Shown: in pieces, positions 56,882 through 64,000 of the stretch
Position numbering within the stretch: position 1 is the first letter of the stretch
How the letters are laid out: the number at the start of each line of letters is the position of its first letter
Translations under genes and position numbers: made by a program
The notes under the pieces: generated by a model
What the model was told of the DNA's origin: nothing
Databases searched by the model: none
What the model saw: the letters and a program-made list of their open reading frames with translations, nothing else
DNA from: JAJCYX01 sp965243825
GTDB taxonomy: Bacteria; Chloroflexota; Dehalococcoidia; Lucifugimonadales; Lucifugimonadaceae
Reading direction: 5' to 3'
DNA: 64,000 nucleotides
NCBI GenBank assembly: GCA_965243825.1
Contig: CBDEVT010000001.1
Location: 1,984,001-2,048,000 of the forward strand

Positions 56882-59728
56882 ATGCCAGCAAAACAAGCAA
56901 AGAAACCACTGCTGCTCGTCATGGACGGCCACTCGATGGTATTCCGAGCGTGGTTCGCTATTCCAGAGCGTCTCAGCACATCTTCGGGTCAGGATACGCG
57001 TGGGGCATATGGTTGGCTCACGACGTTTCTCAGGACACTGAGGGAGCGCAAACCAACTCACGTCGTACTTACGTTCGACACCAAGGCTCCGACATTCCGG
57101 GATGAGTTGTTCGACCAGTACAAGAAGCAGCGACCACCGACCGATCCCGAACTGCATGAACAGATACCGATGGTCGAGAGAATCTGTGAGGCGTTCAGCA
57201 TCCCCGTGTACAAGCTGGACGGTTACGAGGCTGACGATCTTGTGGGCACCATTGCGAGGAAAGCAGAAGAGCAGGGCGCGGAATGCCTGATCCTCACCGG
57301 TGATGCAGACCAGTTGCAACTTGTCTCCGACGACACGAAGCTGTTGATGTACTCAGGTTTCGGTGATGTACGTGTCTATGACCGTGAGGCCGTGAAAGAG
57401 CGTTACGACGGCCTTGGTCCCGAGTTTGTTGCGGAGATTAAGGCTCTTGAGGGTGATCCTTCGGACAACATCCCTGGCGTTCCGAAGGTTGGACCCAAAG
57501 CCGCACGGACGGTGCTGCGCAAGTTCGGACACCTCGAGGATGTCTACGCCAACATCGAAGAAGTGTCTGAAATTCCAAAAGACGAACTGCGTGGCGCAAA
57601 GAGCGTGCAGACGCGATTGGAGGAAAACAAGCAGGTCGCCTTCGATGGACTGAAACTCACCACGATCGTGAGAGATGTGTCGATAGATTTTGAGCTTGGT
57701 GATGCTGAGTTCGCGAACTATGATCGCTCTAAAGTCGTTGAGGTTCTAAGCGGTCTTGAATTCCGAACCGTCCTGAGGCAAATACCAGACCCGGAAACCG
57801 ACGATCCATGGGGGCCACCTGCGGATGGAGCTCAACTCGGGCTGGGCTCTAACAACGTCGCGAATGGCGCCCAAAAAGATAACGAGGAAGTCGAAGAGAC
57901 GCCTGAAGGCGCCGAGCAGGTCGATTACCGCACGATCACCACCCTGAAAGATCTAAAGGAGATGGTCAAATCCATCTCTACGCCAAATGGATTCGCCTTT
58001 GACACGGAAACGACCGGCACTGACCCAATGAGGGCCGAACTGGTCGGCCTTTCCTTCTCGAACGAAGCGGGTCTCGCCTGGTATGTGCCGGTCGGACACC
58101 ACGAAGGCGACCAGATCCCGTTCGAGAGGGCACTCGCGACTCTGAAGCCGATGTTCGAGGATCCCAAGATCCCAAAGACGGCCCATAACGCCAACTACGA
58201 CATGATGGTGCTACACGAAGCGGGGATTTCTCCGAAGGGGATCGATTTCGATTCGATGATCGCCGCAGCGCTGTGTGGCAGACGAGCTATCGGCCTCAAG
58301 CAGCTATCAGTGGACTGTTTTCACATCGAGATGATGCCCATTACCAATCTCATTGGCACGGGACGCAAGCAGATCACGATGGCTGAGGTGCCGATTGAAA
58401 AAGCTGCTCCTTACGCCAGTGCGGACGCAGACATCGCCTGGAGATTGAGGCAGTTCTTCGAGCCACAACTCAAGGAGCACGGTGCACAGAAGGTAAACGA
58501 CGAAATTGAAATCCCGCTTCTGCCTACTATCGTGTCTATGCAACGAAATGGATTCGAAATCGACACGTCGATGCTTGCGGAGATGTCGGAAGAACTCGGA
58601 TCGGAATTGCAAGGCATACAGCAAGCTGCAACCTCGGTGCTTGGCGGCCGAGAACTCAATCTAAATGCCAACCAGCAAGTGGCTGCGATCCTCATCGACG
58701 AACTCGGCGCTCCAAAGACTCGGCGCACCAAGACTGGCTGGTCGATGGATGCCAACGCTCTCGATGGCATCATGGAGACACCGAATCTCGATGACAGGGT
58801 CTACGAGCTTGCTTCGGCGGTGCTGAAGTACCGAGAACTGACGAAGTTAAAATCGACTTACGTGGACGCGCTGCCGCAGCTTGTGAACCCGCGTACGAAA
58901 CGAGTCCACACCAGCTTCAACCAGGTTGGCTCTGCAACCGGTCGGCTTTCAAGCACAGATCCGAACGTCCAAAACATTCCGGTGCGAACGGAACTCGGGA
59001 GGCGAGTCCGCTCAGCATTCACTACAGACCACGCAAGCGGATGGATGCTGTTAGCGGCCGACTATTCTCAGATTGAACTGCGTATCCTTGCGCACCTTTC
59101 GCAGGAACCGGGGCTTCTGGAGGCCTTCAAGAACGGCGAGGATATCCACAGCGCGACAGCCAGGGCGATGTATGGCGACGATGATGTGACACCTGATCAG
59201 CGTCGCATTGCGAAGATTCTCAACTTCGGGGTGATCTACGGGCTTGGTCCACACGGCGTTGCGCGACAGACGGACCTGACCCGCCAGCAGGGCCAGGAGT
59301 TCATTGATCTTTACTTCGGAAAATATCCCGGACTGAGAGAGTACATCGACGGAACGAAGGAACAGGCTCGTGAGCGCGGCTACTCAGAGACTCTGACTGG
59401 CAGGAGACGCTACCTGCCAGAGATCACTTCCAGGAACGGTATGCACAGGTCTGCTGCCGAACGAGTAGCGGTCAATATGCCGATCCAAGGCACCGCTGCT
59501 GACATCGTTAAGATCGCGATGATCGACGTTGATGCTGCGATGGCAAAAGAGAAGATGAGGTCCCAGATGCTCATCCAGGTGCACGACGAATTGATCTTCG
59601 AGGCCGCGCCAGGTGAGCTGATGGAACTCCAGGCGATGGTCACGGAGTTGATGCCGGCGGCTATGGACCTCGCCATACCGCTGAACGTGGAGACCAAGAC
59701 CGGAATCCGCTGGGGTGACATGGAGTGA
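56882..59728 (+). CDS. polA: DNA polymerase I
   Basis: A 948-residue repair and primer-removal polymerase with three complete domains. The 5' nuclease domain (about 1-300) has DGHSMVFRAWFA, LDGYEADDL and GVPKVGPKAA. The proofreading exonuclease (about 345-540) is intact: FDTETTG (Asp-Glu), NANYDMMVL and YASADADIAW (Tyr-x3-Asp). The polymerase domain has motif A DYSQIELRILAHLS, motif B RRIAKILNFGVIYG and motif C QVHDELIFE. The active exonuclease contrasts with the many Chloroflexota and Gram-positive enzymes that lost it. An 8-9 base gap separates it from mutM. Confidence 0.97.
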   Translation: MPAKQAKKPLLLVMDGHSMVFRAWFAIPERLSTSSGQDTRGAYGWLTTFLRTLRERKPTHVVLTFDTKAPTFRDELFDQYKKQRPPTDPELHEQIPMVERICEAFSIPVYKLDGYEADDLVGTIARKAEEQGAECLILTGDADQLQLVSDDTKLLMYSGFGDVRVYDREAVKERYDGLGPEFVAEIKALEGDPSDNIPGVPKVGPKAARTVLRKFGHLEDVYANIEEVSEIPKDELRGAKSVQTRLEENKQVAFDGLKLTTIVRDVSIDFELGDAEFANYDRSKVVEVLSGLEFRTVLRQIPDPETDDPWGPPADGAQLGLGSNNVANGAQKDNEEVEETPEGAEQVDYRTITTLKDLKEMVKSISTPNGFAFDTETTGTDPMRAELVGLSFSNEAGLAWYVPVGHHEGDQIPFERALATLKPMFEDPKIPKTAHNANYDMMVLHEAGISPKGIDFDSMIAAALCGRRAIGLKQLSVDCFHIEMMPITNLIGTGRKQITMAEVPIEKAAPYASADADIAWRLRQFFEPQLKEHGAQKVNDEIEIPLLPTIVSMQRNGFEIDTSMLAEMSEELGSELQGIQQAATSVLGGRELNLNANQQVAAILIDELGAPKTRRTKTGWSMDANALDGIMETPNLDDRVYELASAVLKYRELTKLKSTYVDALPQLVNPRTKRVHTSFNQVGSATGRLSSTDPNVQNIPVRTELGRRVRSAFTTDHASGWMLLAADYSQIELRILAHLSQEPGLLEAFKNGEDIHSATARAMYGDDDVTPDQRRIAKILNFGVIYGLGPHGVARQTDLTRQQGQEFIDLYFGKYPGLREYIDGTKEQARERGYSETLTGRRRYLPEITSRNGMHRSAAERVAVNMPIQGTAADIVKIAMIDVDAAMAKEKMRSQMLIQVHDELIFEAAPGELMELQAMVTELMPAAMDLAIPLNVETKTGIRWGDME

Positions 59729-59737
59729 GCCAATCCC

Positions 59738-60550
59738 GTGCCTGAGCTTCCCGAGGTCGAATCGCTTCGGCTCTATCTTGCGTCACAGGAGCTCATCGGC
59801 CGGACGATCGTTGCAGTTGACGCCGATTGGCCAGGAATTGAGAACAGCGAAGATGGGCAGGGTGGTCTATCGAAACTACCTGGCCGCAAGTTCGAACGCT
59901 TCAGTCGAATCGGCAAGAACCTCATCGCTCGCCTTGATTACGGCGTTTTGTGGCTCCACATGGGAATGACCGGGCGCCTGGTTGTCATGAATCCGTCCGA
60001 AGAGCCGTTCAAGTACGCCCGCGTCACTTTCTACCTCGATGATGAGAGGCGAATCGAACTGGATGATCCCAGGCGATGGGCAGGAGTGCGGCTGGAAGAG
60101 TCAGAAGATCAGGTACTTGGCAATCTGGGACCAGACGCGCTGAACTCGATTCTGACGGAGGATGAGTTTGTCGCGCGGGTGAAGAAGAAGAAACGCTCAC
60201 CGATCAAGGCCGTTCTGATAGACCAGGCGGTGCTTGCCGGAGTCGGGAACATCTATGCCGATGAGGCGCTGCACAGTTCTGGTATCCGCCCCACGAGGCG
60301 GGCGAGCGATATCTCGATTCGACGATTGACCCGGCTCCACGCGGCGGTGAGAACTACACTGCTGCAGGCATTGCGCTACATAGTGGATCATCCTGACGAG
60401 CAAGGGCGACCATACATAGTTGACGCCTATGACGACCGGATGCGGCTTCGGAGAAAAAAAGGATCCGTCTGCCCGGATTGCGGGAATGCCCTGAAAACAC
60501 AGAAGATCGGTGGCCGCACTTCATACTTCTGCCCAAAATGCCAGACTTGA
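59738..60550 (+). CDS. mutM: Formamidopyrimidine-DNA glycosylase
   Basis: A 270-residue base-excision glycosylase that removes 8-oxoguanine and formamidopyrimidines. It begins with GTG: PELPEVESLR exposes Pro1 and Glu2 after Met removal, the catalytic residues. RIGKNLI holds the conserved Lys, VGNIYADEALHSSGI the helix-two-turn-helix, and Cys245, Cys248, Cys265, Cys268 the zinc finger. It follows polA by 9 bases, a common pairing. Confidence 0.96.
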   Translation: MPELPEVESLRLYLASQELIGRTIVAVDADWPGIENSEDGQGGLSKLPGRKFERFSRIGKNLIARLDYGVLWLHMGMTGRLVVMNPSEEPFKYARVTFYLDDERRIELDDPRRWAGVRLEESEDQVLGNLGPDALNSILTEDEFVARVKKKKRSPIKAVLIDQAVLAGVGNIYADEALHSSGIRPTRRASDISIRRLTRLHAAVRTTLLQALRYIVDHPDEQGRPYIVDAYDDRMRLRRKKGSVCPDCGNALKTQKIGGRTSYFCPKCQT

Positions 60551-62167
60551 TCAACTGGCTCCGTCAACATTCGGAGTCCTGAACTGCTCAAGGACTTCCG
60601 GCAGTTTCTTCATCTCGCTGTCCGCCCAGCCGGCCTCAACCTGGCAGTAACGCTCTACAGCATCCGCCACAGTTCTCGCCGCCTTCTCAGTCGCGTCGAC
60701 ATCCAGGAACAGCGATCTTGTTCGCCTGGCCAGCACATCCTCAAGCGTCTGCGCCATCTCGTGTTCAACGGCGTATACGGCGTGAGACAGCCGGTAAGGC
60801 AAGTTGCCGGTCAGGGCTTTCGCGAGATCGCTTGATCGCTCCTCAAGTGCGTGGATCTCACTGAGATGTGATCCGTAAATCGAGTCAGGTTCTTGAAGAT
60901 TCTGCTGGAGAAGTATGTCGGCGCCTTCTTGCTGGTAACCGTCAATCCTGAGCGTACGGGTAGCAGATTTTGGACTGCCAAAACCGGCGACTTGACTCGC
61001 CTTGCTAACAGTCTGTTCGGCCATCAGGCGTGCAGTCGTCCACTTGCCGCCAGCGACTGTGATTAGCCCGGTATCAGCAACAAAGATCCGGTGCGATCGC
61101 TCTATTCCCGATGTATTGGAATCGGGATGATTGGAGACTAAAGGACGAATGCCGGTGAAGGCTGCCTTCACTTTGGCATTGGCCGCATTCGGTAGATAAG
61201 CGGCGATCTCTTCGATCAGGAAATCTATGTCTTCTTGCGGTGGTACTTTGTCTGCTTCAGGCGAATCGACAGGGGCATCAGTTGTGCCAACAAGGGTGCT
61301 ACCAAGCCAGGGCAGGGCGAAAATCACTCTGCCATCAGACGTTTCCGGTACGAGCAGGCCATGGTCATTGAGTAGTTCGCCATCCAGCACGATGTGGGTG
61401 CCTCGACTCCACCGCATGATCCCGGAACTGCCACCCGAATCGAGAGCGAGGGTCTCATCTGTGTAGATGCCGGTCGCGTTCACAACCGCTTTTGCATTGA
61501 TGATCATGGACGCACCGGTGATCTGGTCTTCCACTTCCACCCCACTGATCCGACCGCGCTCAAGCCGAAGCGCCTTCACGGCTATGTGGTTCAATATCGC
61601 CGCTCCGTGAGCCGCAGCGGATTTAGCGATCGCAAGTGCAAGGCGAGCATCGTCAGTTTGCCCGTCCAGGTAGACAGACCCGCCTTTCAGACCATCTCCC
61701 TTGATACCCGGTACAACTTCAGATGCACCCAGTGCATCAAGCCGGCGTCTTCCACCAAGACCGTAACCGCGCGACACGGCGTCATATGCCACCACGCCAG
61801 TGGCGTATTTGAAGCGTTGCCAGCGAGAGTATGCGGGCACAAGAACAGACAATGGCCGCACAAGGTGAGGCGCGTTATCCAGCAGGTACTTTCGTTCTTT
61901 GAGCGACTCGCGTACGAGGCGAAGGCGTCCCTGTTGCATGTACCGAACGCCACCGTGGATTAACTTTGTACTGCGGCTTGAGGTGCCTGATGCGAAATCG
62001 CCGCGCTCGAAGAGCACCGTACTCAAACCGCGAGAAGCGGCATCAAGTGCCGTATAGATTCCGGTCGCTCCTCCCCCGATCACGGCGATATCGAACGGAT
62101 CATCCTTTGCATCGATGTAACTGAGCATCGACGCGCGTTCGAACGGGAGCGGTTGGATGTTTGACAT
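60551..62167 (-). CDS. glpD: Glycerol-3-phosphate dehydrogenase (FAD)
   Basis: A 538-residue flavoenzyme that oxidises glycerol-3-phosphate at the membrane. DIAVIGGGATGIYTALDAAS (FAD-binding GxGxxG, 31-36), RGDFASGTSSRSTKLIHGGVRY, TGIRPLVSNHPDSNT-like pocket and the C-terminal helical domain with the L-ending helices are present. Aerobic type. It diverges from a FGGY kinase with a palindrome between them, and neither gene is a clear glycerol kinase; the source of its substrate may be lipid degradation. It is convergent with mutM (0-base gap). Confidence 0.93.
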   Translation of the reverse strand: MSNIQPLPFERASMLSYIDAKDDPFDIAVIGGGATGIYTALDAASRGLSTVLFERGDFASGTSSRSTKLIHGGVRYMQQGRLRLVRESLKERKYLLDNAPHLVRPLSVLVPAYSRWQRFKYATGVVAYDAVSRGYGLGGRRRLDALGASEVVPGIKGDGLKGGSVYLDGQTDDARLALAIAKSAAAHGAAILNHIAVKALRLERGRISGVEVEDQITGASMIINAKAVVNATGIYTDETLALDSGGSSGIMRWSRGTHIVLDGELLNDHGLLVPETSDGRVIFALPWLGSTLVGTTDAPVDSPEADKVPPQEDIDFLIEEIAAYLPNAANAKVKAAFTGIRPLVSNHPDSNTSGIERSHRIFVADTGLITVAGGKWTTARLMAEQTVSKASQVAGFGSPKSATRTLRIDGYQQEGADILLQQNLQEPDSIYGSHLSEIHALEERSSDLAKALTGNLPYRLSHAVYAVEHEMAQTLEDVLARRTRSLFLDVDATEKAARTVADAVERYCQVEAGWADSEMKKLPEVLEQFRTPNVDGAS

Positions 62168-62281
62168 TGCAAAAAGCCTAGCGGAATGACCGATAGTGAT
62201 GGAACTTGCCTGGCGGCCATTATTTGCGCTGATGCTGTGACAGATGGCATCGTGAGATACTTCGAGTTCGTTAACAGGAGT

Positions 62282-62300
62282 CGTTGCACATTCTGCAACG
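62282..62300. promoter_or_regulatory. Perfect palindrome between glpD and the FGGY kinase
   Basis: CGTTGCA (62282-62288), CATTC, TGCAACG (62294-62300): two perfect 7-base arms around 5 bases. It lies 47 bases upstream of the kinase ATG and 115 bases from the glpD start, between divergent genes, so it is a plausible operator of a dimeric repressor acting on one or both. Confidence 0.6.
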
Positions 62301-62346
62301 TCGTTTCATTGATATCTGGACGAGAGCTGCAGGAAGTGGTCAGATC

Positions 62347-63813
62347 ATGAATGTGCTTGCTGTAGATATTGGCACTTCTTCGATAAAGGCCGGGCTCTAC
62401 GACCAAAACGCAAATTCGATACCAGGTATCGACATCACAGTCGCCCACGAACAGGATATTTCGGGTGATGGGACTGCAGAGGAGCCGGTCGAGCGGATCG
62501 TCGATGCGGTAGAACAGGCCATAGATGGTGTCCTGTCGCTAGTGAGCAACAAGAACCTGAAGATAGCGGCAGTTGCGATGGACTCTATGGCGTCCACTAT
62601 TCTCGCAGTCGATATTGAAGGTGGGCCGCTCACACCTGTATTCACGTACGCAGACACTCGATCTGCCGAAGATGTTGAACTGTTGCGAATCGAACTGGAC
62701 GAGTCTGCCGTTCACCGGCGAACAGGTGCAATGCAGCACACGTCTTATGTTCCAGGGCGGGTCAGGTGGTTGGAACGAACACAGCCCAGTATTGCGGAGA
62801 AAGTAGCGCGCTGGGTCGACGTTTCAACTTACTTGCACACTCGATGGTTCGGTACTCAGGATGTTGCGTGCAGCTACTCGATCGCATCCTGGAGTGGATT
62901 GCTGAATCGAAAGACGCTGGAGTGGGACCGAGATCTGTTAAGCCATTTAGGCCTGAGTGCTGAGAACCTGCCTCGATTGGCACCGTTTACTGAAATGCGA
63001 TCAGGACTGTGTGCCGAGTTCAGCAAGCGGTGGCCTGAACTGGCTGACGTGCCATTTTTGCCGGCTATCGGAGACGGTGCCGCGGTGAACATCGGAACTG
63101 GATGCGCCAGTCCGGTTCGAATTGCCCTGTCTGTCGGTACGACGAGCGCCATGCGGATTCTGACTGACGAGGATCCGATTGAGGTTCCCAATGGACTCTG
63201 GGCCTATCGCCTGGGTGCGGATTCCACGCTGGTTGGGGGAGCATTCAGCGAAGGCGGGCTTTTGGTCGAGTGGGCAAAGGACGTGCTGCAGCTACCGCCC
63301 CTTAGTCAGTTGGATTCTCAGCTTCAGAAGCAGAACGTTGCTGGACACGGTCTGTCTGTTTTGCCATTTCTGGCAGGTGAGCGTGCGACAGGCTGGTCAA
63401 CCCGCGCCACAGGTGTATTTGAAGGAATCCGCACATCCACAAGTTCCATCGAAATCATTCAAGCCCTGATGGAAGCGGTCAGCCTGCGCTTTGCGATGGT
63501 TGCCGAATTACTGCTGCCCGAACGGCCCGATGGGTTGGTGTTCGTAGCATCTGGCGGCGCGGTAAGAAGTTCGGAATGGTGGCTTCAGACAATGGCCAAC
63601 GCCCTCAATGCGCCAATTGCCGTCAATGAAGAAGAGCAGGGGACCAGTCGTGGCGCGGCGATACTTGCGCTGTATGCACTCGGAGAGATCGACTCACTTC
63701 ATTCGTTGCAGCCGAAAGTGTCAGCGACCTACTCTCCCCAGCAAGAAGCTGTTGTTGCACTGAGTCAAGCCGCGAGCCGGCAACGTGATCTCTACTCACG
63801 CCTACTCGGCTAG
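62347..63813 (+). CDS. FGGY-family carbohydrate kinase (gluconokinase-like)
   Basis: A 488-residue sugar kinase. The N-terminal actin-like phosphate motif is VLAVDIGTSSIKAGLYD, and the second domain has AIGDGAAVNIGTG and SVGTTSAMRI with a C-terminal FVASGGAVRSSEW. The GDGA-x-NIG-G pattern resembles gluconate/xylulose kinases more than glycerol kinase, where 'RTT' and 'GDQQ' would be expected. The start is the ATG at 62347 behind AGGAAGTGG; a longer frame to 62284 covers the palindrome. It diverges from glpD; common regulation is possible. Confidence 0.85.
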   Translation: MNVLAVDIGTSSIKAGLYDQNANSIPGIDITVAHEQDISGDGTAEEPVERIVDAVEQAIDGVLSLVSNKNLKIAAVAMDSMASTILAVDIEGGPLTPVFTYADTRSAEDVELLRIELDESAVHRRTGAMQHTSYVPGRVRWLERTQPSIAEKVARWVDVSTYLHTRWFGTQDVACSYSIASWSGLLNRKTLEWDRDLLSHLGLSAENLPRLAPFTEMRSGLCAEFSKRWPELADVPFLPAIGDGAAVNIGTGCASPVRIALSVGTTSAMRILTDEDPIEVPNGLWAYRLGADSTLVGGAFSEGGLLVEWAKDVLQLPPLSQLDSQLQKQNVAGHGLSVLPFLAGERATGWSTRATGVFEGIRTSTSSIEIIQALMEAVSLRFAMVAELLLPERPDGLVFVASGGAVRSSEWWLQTMANALNAPIAVNEEEQGTSRGAAILALYALGEIDSLHSLQPKVSATYSPQQEAVVALSQAASRQRDLYSRLLG

Positions 63814-64000
63814 CACGGCCGGATAAATTCCATTCGATATTTGAGCCACTCGAACCGCGAGATCGTGGACCGCTCAGTCCGTCCAGATTAGCCGTGCGGT
63901 GCAGTCGTTTGGGATCTCGCTTTCTAGGATGAAATCTGTCCAAGCCGCCATCTGTCGCCATACCGTCGACTGGCCGGGTTACGCGTCCTACGACCAAGCC

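Noticed and set aside
63623..63997. 124-codon minus-strand frame at the end of the window
   Set aside because: Mostly antisense to the end of the sugar kinase and low in complexity. The last 187 bases show no gene, tRNA or terminator that I can support.
1..64000. CRISPR arrays, prophage, transposons, tRNA or rRNA genes
   Set aside because: I looked for regular repeats, integrase or transposase motifs, terminal inverted repeats, and tRNA T-loop patterns with matching acceptor stems; none was found. Short tRNA-like GGTTCGA strings near 63850 lack the rest of a tRNA.

Overview
This window looks like a chromosomal segment of a free-living bacterium of the phylum Chloroflexota, most probably a Dehalococcoidia/SAR202-like lineage. 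That placement is an inference. It rests on an S12 with the Firmicutes/Chloroflexota-type insertion, an actinobacterial-like GlnR nitrogen regulator, a GuaB3-type IMP dehydrogenase, and enolase-superfamily and CaiB/BaiF enzymes next to otherwise conserved core genes. I see no transposase, integrase, CRISPR array, rRNA or tRNA. Coding density is high, with many 1-8 base overlaps between genes.

Layout. 1-150 is the tail of a cysteine synthase. 157-11727 (minus strand) is a nitrogen-assimilation block in the transcription order glnA, gltB, gltD, nadE, SRPBCC protein, enolase-superfamily enzyme, VOC protein. It is flanked by a GlnR-like regulator (11879-12613). 12722-33706 (plus strand) is a very long ribosomal supercluster that joins the str, S10, spc and alpha operons: rpsL to rpsJ, rplC to secY and adk, then infA to rplQ, truA, rplM and rpsI. 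It ends at a strong intrinsic terminator (33741-33768). Opposing it is a minus-strand group of guaB3, VOC, hisS, prfA and prmC.

39001-42714 is a pantothenate operon (P1 peptidase, DUF2520 dehydrogenase, panB, panC). 43110-45328 is an ammonium-sensing group (amtB, a stand-alone winged-helix regulator, a P-II protein). 45351-51553 holds a Gfo/Idh/MocA oxidoreductase, a DUF6159-like membrane protein and a putative copper cluster that ends in an unusual CopC-CopD-cytochrome c fusion. 51639-54487 holds a CoA-transferase, an SDR dehydrogenase and a methyltransferase. 54494-55764 is a compact arsenic methylation operon (padR-arsM) with a readable promoter/operator. The rest is GNAT, polA and mutM, then a divergent glpD / FGGY-kinase pair.

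How the parts work together. Nitrogen is the strongest theme. Ammonium uptake (AmtB), sensing (P-II), assimilation (GlnA, GltBD), glutamine use (NadE) and two OmpR-type DNA-binding proteins all lie in the window. GlnR-box-like sites sit upstream of gltB and amtB. The second theme is ribosomal proteins with long low-complexity tails: L3 acidic N-terminus, L5 Lys/Ala-rich N-terminus, S3 Gly/Arg-rich C-terminus, L13 Lys/Ala/Ser-rich C-terminus. The third is metal and metalloid handling (copper cluster, arsenic operon). All names come from reading motifs by eye; no database search was run.
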